A stretch of DNA of 26,594 bases from Geosporobacter sp040797825 (GTDB lineage: Bacteria > Bacillota > Clostridia > Peptostreptococcales > Thermotaleaceae): contig JBFNEZ010000033.1 of the NCBI GenBank assembly GCA_040797825.1, positions 1-26,594 on the forward strand. The letters run 5' to 3'. The notes beneath the pieces were generated by a model. That model saw nothing but the letters and a program-made list of their open reading frames with translations, was not told the origin of the DNA and did not search any database. Shown here in pieces: positions 7,185 through 14,480 of this stretch. Within the stretch, counting starts at the first letter, position 1; each line of letters begins with the position of its first letter. A program made the translations under genes and the position numbers.

Positions 7185-8177
7185 ATGAAACATTATAGCA
7201 TCCAGCGTTATGGTATACTTTTTATTTTGAGTATGTGTATCATGGTATTTATCAATTTTGAAAGCATCAACCAAATTGACGTAGAGGATGATTTGCCAAA
7301 AGAATCAATAGAATTACCTCTACCCAAAATATTTGAAAATAGTCAAGGACAAGAACCCTATATTCGCGTGTATATTTTAGAAGAGGAAAAAATTCTACAC
7401 CTTCCCTTTGAAGTTTATATCCAAGGGGTGCTAGGAGGAGAAATGCCAAACCAATGGCCCTTAGAGGCATTGAAAGCTCAAGCTATTTTAGCAAGGACCT
7501 ATACAATGGATTTTTTAATGACTAGAAAATCCCGATATGAAGGGGCTGATATTTCCAGTGACATTCGAGAGGCTCAAGCCTGGAATGAGAGAGCTATTAA
7601 TAAGAATATTATTCGTGCTGTAGAAGAAACACGGGGGAAAGTGGTGGTACACGAGAATAACTATGCGAAGACCTGGTATCATTCCCATGGTGGGGGCAAA
7701 ACTTCCTTTGCAAGGGAAGGCTTTGGAACAAGGGGAGAAGAACCAGACCATATTCGAATTGTTGATTCAAGGGATTCCGAGGAAGCACCAGAGGTCTATC
7801 GAGCATGGAGAGCTTCTTTTACAAAAAAAGAAGTTCGCGAAGCTTGCCGACAACTTGGCAAGGACCCAGGAATCATTGATGATATAGAGGTTGTGAAAAG
7901 AGGTCCTTCGGGAAGAGCTGTTCTTTTACGAATAGGGAAGGCAGAGGTAACGGCCGCAGAGTTCCGAATAAAGATTGGCAGTAAAAAAATGAGATCCACA
8001 TTAATTGATCAAATTGAAGTAAAAAAAAGCGGAATTCTAATCTCTGGAAGAGGCTTTGGACATGGTGTGGGCATGTCTCAATGGGGAGCTTTGCAACTAG
8101 CCAAGGAAGGATATGGGGCAGAAGAAATTATTCACTATTATTTTAAAAATATAGATACGGTCAAGCTATGGGATTAA
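7185..8177 (+). CDS. SpoIID/LytB-domain lytic transglycosylase-like protein
   Basis: This 330-residue protein has one N-terminal membrane segment (about residues 9-24) and an extracytoplasmic SpoIID domain. SpoIID cleaves glycan strands after amidase SpoIIP during engulfment. The conserved core is present: GEMPNQWPLEALKAQAILARTY with the putative catalytic Glu86 (E88 in B. subtilis), WYHSHGGGKTS, and the C-terminal GRGFGHGVGMSQWGA. The ATG follows GGTGGAAGA. The location immediately before yabP is not that of canonical spoIID (usually near spoIIQ/spoIIID), so this is probably a paralogue of the same enzyme family acting on spore or germination peptidoglycan. No symbol is given for that reason. 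Confidence 0.88.
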   Translation: MKHYSIQRYGILFILSMCIMVFINFESINQIDVEDDLPKESIELPLPKIFENSQGQEPYIRVYILEEEKILHLPFEVYIQGVLGGEMPNQWPLEALKAQAILARTYTMDFLMTRKSRYEGADISSDIREAQAWNERAINKNIIRAVEETRGKVVVHENNYAKTWYHSHGGGKTSFAREGFGTRGEEPDHIRIVDSRDSEEAPEVYRAWRASFTKKEVREACRQLGKDPGIIDDIEVVKRGPSGRAVLLRIGKAEVTAAEFRIKIGSKKMRSTLIDQIEVKKSGILISGRGFGHGVGMSQWGALQLAKEGYGAEEIIHYYFKNIDTVKLWD

Positions 8178-8251
8178 AAACATAGCATAAAGATAAGGGT
8201 ACAAGAATATCTTAAAATAAGAATAATTGTAGGCAAAGAGGGTGGATCTGG

Positions 8252-8542
8252 GTGGAAGAGAGGAAGGCAATAAAGAATAAAAGTCAAAGCATTATACTAG
8301 AAAATCGTGAAAGACTTAGTATTTCTGGAGTGGAACATGTTACAAGTTTTAATGAAAATATCATTTTATTAGAGACCATAGAGGGTGGATTGATCATAAA
8401 GGGAAGGGATCTAGATATCGCTCGACTGAATCTAGAGGATGGCAATCTTGTGATTAATGGACATGTTCAATCCATGCAATATACAGATAAAGAAAGCAGC
8501 AACAATAAGGGAGGAAGTTTTCTAGGAAGAATGTTCAAATAA
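8252..8542 (+). CDS. yabP: Sporulation protein YabP
   Basis: This small cytoplasmic protein of 96 residues (about 100 in Bacillus) has the YabP/YqfC beta-rich core: LSISGVEHVTSFNENIILLET, then GGLIIKGRDLDIARLNLEDGNLVINGH. YabP is produced in the mother cell under sigma-E and is needed for normal spore formation; its biochemical role is unknown. The start is GTG 8252 after AGGGTGG. The low-complexity tail (KESSNNKGGS) is typical. A terminator follows, so yabQ may need its own promoter or read-through. Confidence 0.9.
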   Translation: MEERKAIKNKSQSIILENRERLSISGVEHVTSFNENIILLETIEGGLIIKGRDLDIARLNLEDGNLVINGHVQSMQYTDKESSNNKGGSFLGRMFK

Positions 8543-8563
8543 CCGCATGGCGGTTATTTTTTT
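8541..8563 (+). terminator. Short terminator between yabP and yabQ
   Basis: AACCGC and GCGGTT pair around loop ATG, followed by ATTTTTTT. The stem is only 6 bp, so termination may be partial and let yabQ be co-transcribed. Confidence 0.65.
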
Positions 8564-8631
8564 CAATATTGAGCAAGGTGAAAATTTAATAAATACTTTT
8601 AAGATATTTATTAAGCTAGAAGGTGATAAGA

Positions 8632-9141
8632 ATGAGTCCCTTTATTTTAGAACAAATTTATATTTTTTTGGCTACAACCTATGGAGGAATCATCATAGGT
8701 TTTATCTATGATTTGTATAGAATATTTAGAAATCTATTTCATCCAAAGAAGATCACAACGATGATACAGGATATTTTTTTCTGGATGGTCATAGCAGTAG
8801 TTGCAATTTGGGTATTAATTTTTAGCGCATCAGGCCAGTTGCGATTTTATAGCTTTCTAGGTTTTGCTTTAGGAGTTCTACTATATCATTGGAGCTTTAG
8901 CAGTTTTATTATCCACTTTACAATGAAAATGGCGAAGCTGCTGTATAGGATGGGCAGCAGGGTTATTCGCGTGCTATTGTACCCGTTGAATAGTATGAGG
9001 AATAAAATTAGATTGATAACAGCTGCGGTTTATCTCAAGATTCGTCCTCTTTATATAAAGGCCAGAGGGATAGGGCGAATTCCCAAAAAGAAAATAGAGA
9101 AAATCAAAAAAAACTTACGCAGCTTTCTTAAAAAAAAGTAG
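8632..9141 (+). CDS. yabQ: Spore cortex biosynthesis protein YabQ
   Basis: This 169-residue membrane protein belongs to the YabQ family and is required for spore cortex formation. The N-terminal half has about four hydrophobic segments, with family motifs GGIIIGFIYDLYRIFR and LGFALGVLLYHWSFS. The C-terminal third is a highly basic tail (KKKIEKIKKNLRSFLKKK). I choose ATG 8632 (AAGGTG six bases upstream) over GTG 8623, which overlaps that Shine-Dalgarno. It sits between yabP and divIC as in B. subtilis. No convincing sigma-E promoter was identified upstream. Confidence 0.9.
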   Translation: MSPFILEQIYIFLATTYGGIIIGFIYDLYRIFRNLFHPKKITTMIQDIFFWMVIAVVAIWVLIFSASGQLRFYSFLGFALGVLLYHWSFSSFIIHFTMKMAKLLYRMGSRVIRVLLYPLNSMRNKIRLITAAVYLKIRPLYIKARGIGRIPKKKIEKIKKNLRSFLKKK

Positions 9142-9201
9142 CAGGAATTTAATCTCAAGTATAGAATAGTAATACAAAAGTCTTTTTAGAGGGATAACTT
9201 T

Positions 9202-9510
9202 ATGAGGAAAAGCAAGAAAAAAACCATCTTAAAAGGAAATCGTCTTTTTTATCTAGTTGCTATTGCTGCAGCAGTCTATGTTGTATCGGTTTTTGCTCAG
9301 CAGCGAATAAAACTTTATCAGTTTTTAGAGCAAGAGCAGGAAAAGCAAACCCAGGTTGCAGCTTTAAAGGCAGAAATCCTTCGCTTAGAAGAAGAAATCA
9401 AACAAGGAAATACAGACGCCTTTGTAGAAAAGGTAGCCCGGCAGCAGTTGAAGATGCTTAAGCCTCATGAGATTATTTATATTGATATGGAAAAGGCTAA
9501 AAACGAATAA
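9202..9510 (+). CDS. DivIC/FtsL-type septum formation initiator
   Basis: This 102-residue single-pass protein has a basic N-terminus, one membrane segment (about 15-32), and a coiled coil (about 35-65; VAALKAEILRLEEEIKQ). The conserved C-terminal end reads VEKVARQQLKMLKPHEIIYIDM. DivIC works with FtsL and DivIB at the division septum to activate cell-wall synthesis. AGAGGG precedes the ATG. Its slot after yabQ and before the S1-domain gene is exactly that of divIC in B. subtilis, and I consider divIC very likely although the family is short and divergent. Confidence 0.9.
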   Translation: MRKSKKKTILKGNRLFYLVAIAAAVYVVSVFAQQRIKLYQFLEQEQEKQTQVAALKAEILRLEEEIKQGNTDAFVEKVARQQLKMLKPHEIIYIDMEKAKNE

Positions 9511-9535
9511 AATTTCTACAGAAAAAGGGATTATA

Positions 9536-9564
9536 TTGACAGTCATAGGCTTATCCTTTATAAT
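9536..9564 (+). promoter_or_regulatory. Perfect consensus sigma-A promoter for the S1-domain gene
   Basis: TTGACA (9536-9541) and TATAAT (9559-9564) both match the consensus at all six positions and are 17 bp apart. It lies 49 nt before the next start codon. Such a strong promoter implies high vegetative expression of the downstream gene. Confidence 0.85.
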
Positions 9565-9612
9565 TAGGGATAGTAAAGGTTGTGAATAGATAAAAGGAGG
9601 AAGAATATATTT

Positions 9613-10044
9613 ATGCCCGTTGAGATAGGAAAAGTTATAGAGGGCACTGTAACAGGTATTACGAATTTTGGTGCTTTTATTCAACTACCCGAAGGAAAAA
9701 CCGGTCTGTGTCATATCTCAGAAGTAGCAGATGATTATGTGAAAAATATTCATAATTATTTGAAGGAACAGCAGAAAGTAAATGTAAAAGTTATCTCTAT
9801 CGATGGAAATGGGAAAATCAGCCTTTCAATTAGACAGGCTCAGGTGAAACCGCCTGTAGTAAAAACAAATCAGCCAGCGCAGGTTGATTGGCAAAAGAAA
9901 AATGGAGATTTTGGGTTGTCCTTTGAAGACAAATTAGCCAAATTTCTGAAGGATAGTGATGAAAAGCAGCAGCAGCTGAAAAAGCATACCAAAGATTCTA
10001 GAAAAGGCAATGGATCTAGTGGTAAAAAAGAAAGCATACGCTAA
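9613..10044 (+). CDS. S1 RNA-binding domain protein (YabR-like)
   Basis: The 143-residue protein has one S1 domain at about residues 3-75 (GKVIEGTVTGITNFGAFIQL, then GLCHISEVADDYV and KVISIDGNGKISLSIRQ). A lysine- and glutamine-rich tail follows, with a FEDKLAKFLKDSDEKQ segment, as in B. subtilis YabR and the general stress protein 13 group. It probably binds RNA or ribosomes. The start lies 12 nt after AGGAGG at 9595-9600, slightly long. The perfect promoter above and the terminator below make it a single-gene unit. Confidence 0.88.
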   Translation: MPVEIGKVIEGTVTGITNFGAFIQLPEGKTGLCHISEVADDYVKNIHNYLKEQQKVNVKVISIDGNGKISLSIRQAQVKPPVVKTNQPAQVDWQKKNGDFGLSFEDKLAKFLKDSDEKQQQLKKHTKDSRKGNGSSGKKESIR

Positions 10045-10056
10045 GAAGAAGATTTT

Positions 10057-10085
10057 AACCGAGGCACTTTGTCTCGGTTTTATAA
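10057..10085 (+). terminator. Terminator after the S1-domain gene
   Basis: AACCGAG and CTCGGTT form a perfect 7-bp stem followed by TTTATAATTTTT. Confidence 0.75.
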
Positions 10086-10116
10086 TTTTTCTACAATCCC
10101 GTAAAGGAGGATTTCC

Positions 10117-11055
10117 ATGAAAAAATATGGAGCCATTGATATTGGAACAAATTCAATACGCCTTCTGATTGCTGAAGTGGAAAAGGGACAGATTGTAAGC
10201 AGCTACAAAACTTTGGAAACTACCAGAATAGGAGAAAATGTAGATAAGACGGGAGCACTTTCTGAGGCTGCTATGGAGAGGAGTACTTGTGCCATTAAAG
10301 CTTTTGTGGATGAGGCCAAAGCAAGAGGTGTTCAGGAGATTGGGATAATAGCAACCAGTGCGGTGCGAGATGCTGAAAATAGAAATGTATTCTTAAGAAA
10401 AGTAAAAGAAACTGCCAAGGTAAATATAGAAGTGATTAGCGGAGAACGGGAAGCCTACTTAGGCTTTTTAGGCGTGTTAAAAGGTTCCAAAAACCCTAGA
10501 GAAAATGTTATCGTTGTAGACATCGGTGGAGGCAGTACGGAGTTTATTATGGGCAATCATGAAGGGATACAGCATCTTATTAGCTTAAATGTGGGTTCAG
10601 TTCGAATGACAGAAAAATATATTTCCCAAGATCCTGTCAATATCCGAGAAGTAGAAGCCATGAAAAAAGGCATTGACGCAATTATTGGAAAGACGATACA
10701 GAGTCTAAAACAATATCCCTTTGATCGGGTGATCGGTATTGGAGGTACGGTTACTACAGCTGCAGCTTTGCATAAAGAACTATTGATCTATGATCGAGAG
10801 CAAATCCATAATTTCGATTTAAGCCTTACAGACTTAAAAATTTTATGGAATAGCTTGCAGCATAAAACCTTGGAAGAACGCAAAGAAATGCCTGGTTTGC
10901 ATCCGAAACGAGCTGACGTAATTATTGCAGGGACTGGTATTTTAGACAGGATACTTACACTGCTTGGAGTAGAAAGTGTAAGAATTAGTGAATACGATAA
11001 TTTAGAGGGTCTAGTATTTGAACAAATTGAAAAAGAGAATGGAAAAAATACCTAG
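10117..11055 (+). CDS. Ppx/GppA-family exopolyphosphatase (short form)
   Basis: The 312-residue protein covers only the two ASKHA-fold domains of the Ppx/GppA family and lacks the C-terminal HD domains of the longer enzymes. The phosphate-binding loops are clear: GAIDIGTNSIRLLI at the N-terminus, VVDIGGGSTEF near residue 140, and IGIGGTVTT near residue 205. Members hydrolyse terminal phosphates of polyphosphate, or the 5' phosphate of pppGpp, and sequence alone does not separate the two. AAAGGAGG precedes the ATG. It is upstream of the tRNA cluster, which has its own promoter. Confidence 0.9.
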   Translation: MKKYGAIDIGTNSIRLLIAEVEKGQIVSSYKTLETTRIGENVDKTGALSEAAMERSTCAIKAFVDEAKARGVQEIGIIATSAVRDAENRNVFLRKVKETAKVNIEVISGEREAYLGFLGVLKGSKNPRENVIVVDIGGGSTEFIMGNHEGIQHLISLNVGSVRMTEKYISQDPVNIREVEAMKKGIDAIIGKTIQSLKQYPFDRVIGIGGTVTTAAALHKELLIYDREQIHNFDLSLTDLKILWNSLQHKTLEERKEMPGLHPKRADVIIAGTGILDRILTLLGVESVRISEYDNLEGLVFEQIEKENGKNT

Positions 11056-11066
11056 TAAATATTATG

Positions 11067-11100
11067 TTGACAAAGAGTAAGTTCTATTGTAATATATAAT
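11067..11100 (+). promoter_or_regulatory. Promoter of the tRNA cluster
   Basis: A perfect TTGACA (11067-11072) is followed 17 nt later by TAATAT (11090-11095), which runs into TATAAT (11095-11100). The exact -10 is uncertain, but the region ends 15 nt before the first tRNA and no other promoter is needed. Confidence 0.6.
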
Positions 11101-11115
11101 TTGTCACGATTTAAT

Positions 11116-11192
11116 GGCGGCGTAGCTTAGTTGGCTAGAGCGTCCGGTTCATACCCGGAAGGTCGGTGGTTCGAGTCCACTCGCCGCTACCA
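11116..11192 (+). tRNA. tRNA-Met (anticodon CAT)
   Basis: The 77-nt cloverleaf includes the encoded CCA. The anticodon stem TCCGG/CCGGA encloses loop TTCATAC. The acceptor stem GGCGGCG/CGCCGCT pairs fully (position 1-72 is a G-U pair), and the T loop is TTCGAGT. Absence of an unpaired C1-A72 argues against the initiator; a lysidine-modified Ile tRNA cannot be excluded from sequence alone. Confidence 0.93.
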
Positions 11193-11203
11193 TTATTTTT
11201 AAA

Positions 11204-11278
11204 GGCCCATTGGTCAAGCGGTCAAGACACCGCCCTTTCACGGCGGTAACCCGGGTTCGATTCCCGGATGGGTCACCA
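11204..11278 (+). tRNA. tRNA-Glu (anticodon TTC)
   Basis: The 75-nt cloverleaf includes the encoded CCA. Anticodon stem CCGCC/GGCGG encloses loop CTTTCAC. Acceptor GGCCCAT pairs with ATGGGTC, and the T arm CCGGG/CCCGG with loop TTCGATT is intact. Confidence 0.96.
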
Positions 11279-11286
11279 TTTTATTA

Positions 11287-11362
11287 GGGCGCATAGCTCA
11301 GCTGGGAGAGCACCTGCCTTACAAGCAGGGGGTCATAGGTTCGATCCCTATTGCGCCCACCA
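11287..11362 (+). tRNA. tRNA-Val (anticodon TAC)
   Basis: The 76-nt cloverleaf includes the encoded CCA. Anticodon stem CCTGC/GCAGG encloses loop CTTACAA. Acceptor GGGCGCA pairs perfectly with TGCGCCC. Confidence 0.96.
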
Positions 11363-11371
11363 ATTCAAAAT

Positions 11372-11448
11372 GGCCCGGTAGTTCAGTTGGTTAGAATGCC
11401 AGCCTGTCACGCTGGAGGTCGAGGGTTCGAGCCCCTTCTGGGTCGCCA
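11372..11448 (+). tRNA. tRNA-Asp (anticodon GTC)
   Basis: The 77-nt cloverleaf includes the encoded CCA. Anticodon stem CCAGC/GCTGG encloses loop CTGTCAC. Acceptor GGCCCGG pairs with CTGGGTC allowing G-U pairs, and the G discriminator base is typical of tRNA-Asp. The next base begins the long palindrome. Confidence 0.96.
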
Positions 11449-11506
11449 ATAAAATAAAAATATCCCATAGTGATAGGCCTATCACTATGGGATATTTTTA
11501 TTTTAT
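11449..11506 (+). terminator. 29-bp perfect palindrome terminating the tRNA operon
   Basis: Positions 11449-11477 are the exact reverse complement of 11478-11506, with no spacer. The core reads CATAGTGATAGG then its mirror, and the outer part is A-rich on the left and T-rich on the right, so it can terminate in both directions. It starts directly after the CCA of tRNA-Asp. The 292 nt between it and spoIIE hold no gene, only the Spo0A-type regulatory sites listed below. Confidence 0.85.
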
Positions 11507-11677
11507 AAAAAGATATTTCAATCAATGAGAAATTATATATTCTATGCTGGATAGTTAAAAAGATTCCAAAAATAATTCAGATAGTTTTTCAAGAATCGGC
11601 AAAGTAACAGGAATATTTTAATGGAAAACTATTTACAAGGGCTATTAGGATGCAATCGAAGAGAGAAATCACTAAAA

Positions 11678-11707
11678 TTTGTAAAATTCTAAAAATCATT
11701 GTCAAAA
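11678..11707 (+). promoter_or_regulatory. Tandem candidate Spo0A boxes upstream of spoIIE
   Basis: TTTGTAAAAT (11678-11687) and ATTGTCAAAA (11698-11707) match the 0A-box consensus TTTGTCRAAA at about 8 and 9 of 10 positions. They are 20 bp apart, about two helical turns. They lie 26 bp upstream of the -35-like hexamer of the spoIIE promoter, on the same DNA strand. Function is inferred. Confidence 0.5.
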
Positions 11708-11732
11708 ACTTCATAGCTCCCTATGCAGTAAG

Positions 11733-11765
11733 CTGACAAATCTCTTAATCATCTGCTGATATAAT
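11733..11765 (+). promoter_or_regulatory. Spo0A-type sigma-A promoter of spoIIE with 21-bp spacer
   Basis: CTGACA (11733-11738) and TATAAT (11760-11765) are separated by 21 bp rather than 17. An over-long spacer of this size is the known feature of B. subtilis spoIIE and spoIIG promoters, which Spo0A~P activates by repositioning sigma-A polymerase. It ends 33 nt before the start codon. Confidence 0.65.
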
Positions 11766-11798
11766 CTCCATAAGAATAAAACAACAGGTGGTGTTTTT

Positions 11799-14216
11799 AT
11801 GATTGAGAGATTTCAAGTACCGTTGAGTAAGAAAGCGAAGTTTGGACAACTAAAGGATCTTTTTTGGAATGAAAAGAAAAGCGTGGGGATGTACGTCAAT
11901 AAGAATACTATTTTATTGACCTTGTTGGCAGTATTATTGGGACGAGCCAGTATCCTCGATGGATTGGCACCCTTTGGGATTGCTTATGTAGCTGCTGTTA
12001 TTTCAAAGGAAAGACGATATAATTATATGCCTCTTTTTGTGATGCTGGGTATATTAACAGGGCAACAGGTTGGCGGATGGACAAAATACGGTACAATCTT
12101 ACTAGGGGCGTGGATAGTATTTAGTATCTTTAGAGAAAAGAAGCCCTTATCCTTTTTAGGGGTGGCAACTATTGGTGGCGCATTAGTATTTGTTATTGGA
12201 TGTGTACATGCTTATATAACAGGATTATATATCTATGACATCTTTATGATAGCCTTTGAATCCGTGGTTACATTTGTATTTATCTACATATTGTCTTACG
12301 CTTTACCTGTTGTGCTGCAGCGAACCAATCGAAAAAAACTTTCCAATGAAGAATTGGTATGCATAGCTATATCCATGGCAATTGCTATTACAGGATTTAC
12401 TAATGTTATAATAGCTGGATATTCTTTGAAAAATATATTTGGCATCTTACTAACTTTAATATTTGCATATCTTGGGGGATCAGGAGTAGGAGCAAGTGTA
12501 GGCGTTACCATCGGAATAATTACCAGCATGTCTACTATTGGAACACCTGCAGTGATTGGCATATATGGTTTTTCAGGTCTGTTAGCAGGAATTTTTAAGG
12601 ATTTAGGCAAGTTTGGCTCAGCCATTGGGATGATACTAGGCAATGGAATTCTGACCTTCTACATCAATGGCTCTACAGAGGTTATCCTTCAATTTGGAGA
12701 AATTCTCACAGCGATTACATTGTTCATACTGATGCCTAAGTCCATTATCCAATACATGGACAAGTTTTCCAATGGTAGTATTGGTATACTGGCATGGGAT
12801 AAAGCTTATAGCGAAAGGATCAAAGAGATCCATCATGAGCGTATGCGAGAATATGCAGAAGTTTTTTCTCAATTAGCAAGTACCTATAATCAGATTTCTG
12901 TAAAAGAAAAAATGATTGATCAACAGGATTTAGCCTGCTTGGTAGATCAAGTAGCCAATAAAATCTGTAATGAATGCGGAATGTGCAGAAGCTGTTGGCA
13001 AATGGGCTTTTATGATACCTATAATGGGATTGTAGAGGTAATTGCTTCCTTAGAATCTACAGGAAGGATTTCTTCAGATAAAGTACCCCAGAGTTTAAAG
13101 CGAAGATGTATTCGATTGGATGCATTGTTGCAGAGGATAAGAGATACCTTTGAATTATATAGGGTGCAGTATCAGTGGGAACGAAAATTGTTCGAGAATA
13201 GAACACTGATTGCAGAGCAATTCCGAGGAATATCTGAAATATTTGATGAATTGGTTCAAGAAATAAATGAAGAATGGATATTTAAAACAGGAATGGAAGA
13301 TGATCTATATGTAGCCTTCGATCAGGAAGGGATTTCTGTTGACAGCATTACTGTATTAGAACGAAGCGGTGGTAAATTTGAAATAGATATCAAACGTAGA
13401 GCCTGCTATGATAGAAAACAGTGTGAACAACGTATAGCGCCTCTGGTATCAAAAGTAATTGGAAGGGAAGTTATACGAAATAATCTGCATTGTAATAGCT
13501 TGAGAGATACAAATACTTGTCTATTTAAGCTGGTAGAAGCAGAAAGATATAGAGGTTCTACAGGAGTAGCCCGTATATCGAAGGATGGCGGCTATATTTG
13601 TGGAGATAATTATTCCTATATGCATTTAAAAGATAGTTTTTACATGATGGCTTTAAGTGATGGTATGGGCTCTGGAGAAAAGGCTGCAAAAGAGAGTCTT
13701 ACAACGATCAATTTATTGGAACAGCTTTTAGAGGCTGGATTTAATCGGGAGTTAGCCATTAAAACGATCAATTCCATACTGGTATCCAAGTCTTCTGAGG
13801 AAATTTTTTCTACTATTGATCTATCGTTGATTAATTTGTATACAGGAAGGTTAGAATGCATTAAAATTGGGGCAGCACCTAGCTTTATTAAACGTGTCAA
13901 TGGCAATGTGGAAGTTATCCGATCCACCTCCTTGCCTGTAGGCATACTGAATAATATTGATATTGAAAGCTTTGGGAAAAAGATAAATAGTGGGGATCTC
14001 GTAGTAATGATGTCTGATGGGGTTGTAGATGCAGATAAGGATATGGAAGATAAGGAAAACTGGGTTATGGAAGCCATTCAAAAAATAGACAGCAAGAATC
14101 CTCAAGCCATTGCTGATCATTTGCTGGATTTGGCCATAGAAAAATATGGAGAACGAATTGAAGATGATATGACCATACTCGTTACAAGGATTTGGGAATC
14201 CCAAAAGAGCCAATAG
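11799..14216 (+). CDS. spoIIE: Stage II sporulation protein E (membrane PP2C phosphatase)
   Basis: The 805-residue protein compares with 827 in B. subtilis. Residues about 35-330 form a block of roughly ten membrane segments. A central FtsZ-interacting region contains the conserved cysteine cluster CNECGMCRSCW near residue 390. The C-terminal 220 residues are a PP2C phosphatase with metal-binding aspartates in SDGMGSGEKAAKES (near 620) and MMSDGVVDAD (near 737). SpoIIE dephosphorylates SpoIIAA to release sigma-F in the forespore and helps place the polar septum. The ATG follows AGGTGG. It is preceded by a Spo0A-type promoter and followed by a terminator whose stem overlaps the stop codon. Confidence 0.96.
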   Translation: MIERFQVPLSKKAKFGQLKDLFWNEKKSVGMYVNKNTILLTLLAVLLGRASILDGLAPFGIAYVAAVISKERRYNYMPLFVMLGILTGQQVGGWTKYGTILLGAWIVFSIFREKKPLSFLGVATIGGALVFVIGCVHAYITGLYIYDIFMIAFESVVTFVFIYILSYALPVVLQRTNRKKLSNEELVCIAISMAIAITGFTNVIIAGYSLKNIFGILLTLIFAYLGGSGVGASVGVTIGIITSMSTIGTPAVIGIYGFSGLLAGIFKDLGKFGSAIGMILGNGILTFYINGSTEVILQFGEILTAITLFILMPKSIIQYMDKFSNGSIGILAWDKAYSERIKEIHHERMREYAEVFSQLASTYNQISVKEKMIDQQDLACLVDQVANKICNECGMCRSCWQMGFYDTYNGIVEVIASLESTGRISSDKVPQSLKRRCIRLDALLQRIRDTFELYRVQYQWERKLFENRTLIAEQFRGISEIFDELVQEINEEWIFKTGMEDDLYVAFDQEGISVDSITVLERSGGKFEIDIKRRACYDRKQCEQRIAPLVSKVIGREVIRNNLHCNSLRDTNTCLFKLVEAERYRGSTGVARISKDGGYICGDNYSYMHLKDSFYMMALSDGMGSGEKAAKESLTTINLLEQLLEAGFNRELAIKTINSILVSKSSEEIFSTIDLSLINLYTGRLECIKIGAAPSFIKRVNGNVEVIRSTSLPVGILNNIDIESFGKKINSGDLVVMMSDGVVDADKDMEDKENWVMEAIQKIDSKNPQAIADHLLDLAIEKYGERIEDDMTILVTRIWESQKSQ

Positions 14217-14227
14217 GCTCTTTTTTT
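14203..14227 (+). terminator. Terminator overlapping the spoIIE stop codon
   Basis: AAAAGAGCC and GGCTCTTTT form a perfect 9-bp stem with loop AATA, followed by a T run. The stop codon TAG lies in the loop and right arm. Confidence 0.88.
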
Positions 14228-14243
14228 AATATACTATTATATT

Positions 14244-14364
14244 AAAAAAAGGGGTTGTAGGGGATGGAATCCCCTGCCGCCTTCAGGAAGGTGCTCAGAC
14301 AGCTTTGCTGTCGTCGAAGGAAACCTAGGGTTTCCTAGGGAAAGCGTCCTTAGACCCTTTTTTT
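14244..14364. repeat. 121-nt multi-hairpin element between spoIIE and yabS
   Basis: An A-rich arm (14244-14255) pairs with a T-rich arm (14354-14364), apart from one bulged G. Between them lie AGGGGAT/ATCCCCT (14259-14265 / 14269-14275), CGCCTT/AAGGTG (14278-14283 / 14288-14293), GACAGC/GCTGTC (14298-14303 / 14307-14312), AGGAAACC/GGTTTCCT (14318-14325 / 14329-14336) and a weaker AGGG/TCCT. The base composition is much richer in G+C than its surroundings. It encodes no protein. It could be a dispersed repeat, a MITE-like element or a structured RNA. The strand cannot be chosen because both strands fold alike and both would end in a T run. Confidence 0.6.
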
Positions 14365-14400
14365 ATGTCATTTTTTCTTTGAACGCTGCATATACTGTAT

Positions 14401-14430
14401 TGGACAAGCGGAGGAGAAAGGATGTATAAA
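14401..14430 (+). promoter_or_regulatory. Possible sigma-A promoter for yabS
   Basis: TGGACA (14401-14406) and TATAAA (14425-14430) are 18 bp apart, each matching the consensus at 5 of 6 positions, 50 nt before yabS. The region also carries a GGAGGAGAAAGG that could serve a nine-codon mini-ORF (14423-14452), which I do not call. Confidence 0.4.
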
Positions 14431-14480
14431 AAGGATAAAACAAGACAATAATCAGGATAAAAAGTATAGGGGGGGAACCC

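Noticed and set aside
13640..14077. Antisense frame of 145 codons in spoIIE
   Set aside because: Lies entirely opposite the PP2C domain; low-complexity Ser/Ile/Leu composition is typical of the reverse strand of a coding gene.
14423..14452. Nine-codon frame (MYKKDKTRQ) after GGAGGAGAAAGG upstream of yabS
   Set aside because: Good ribosome-binding site but too short, overlaps the candidate promoter, and no attenuator follows it; insufficient evidence for a leader peptide.
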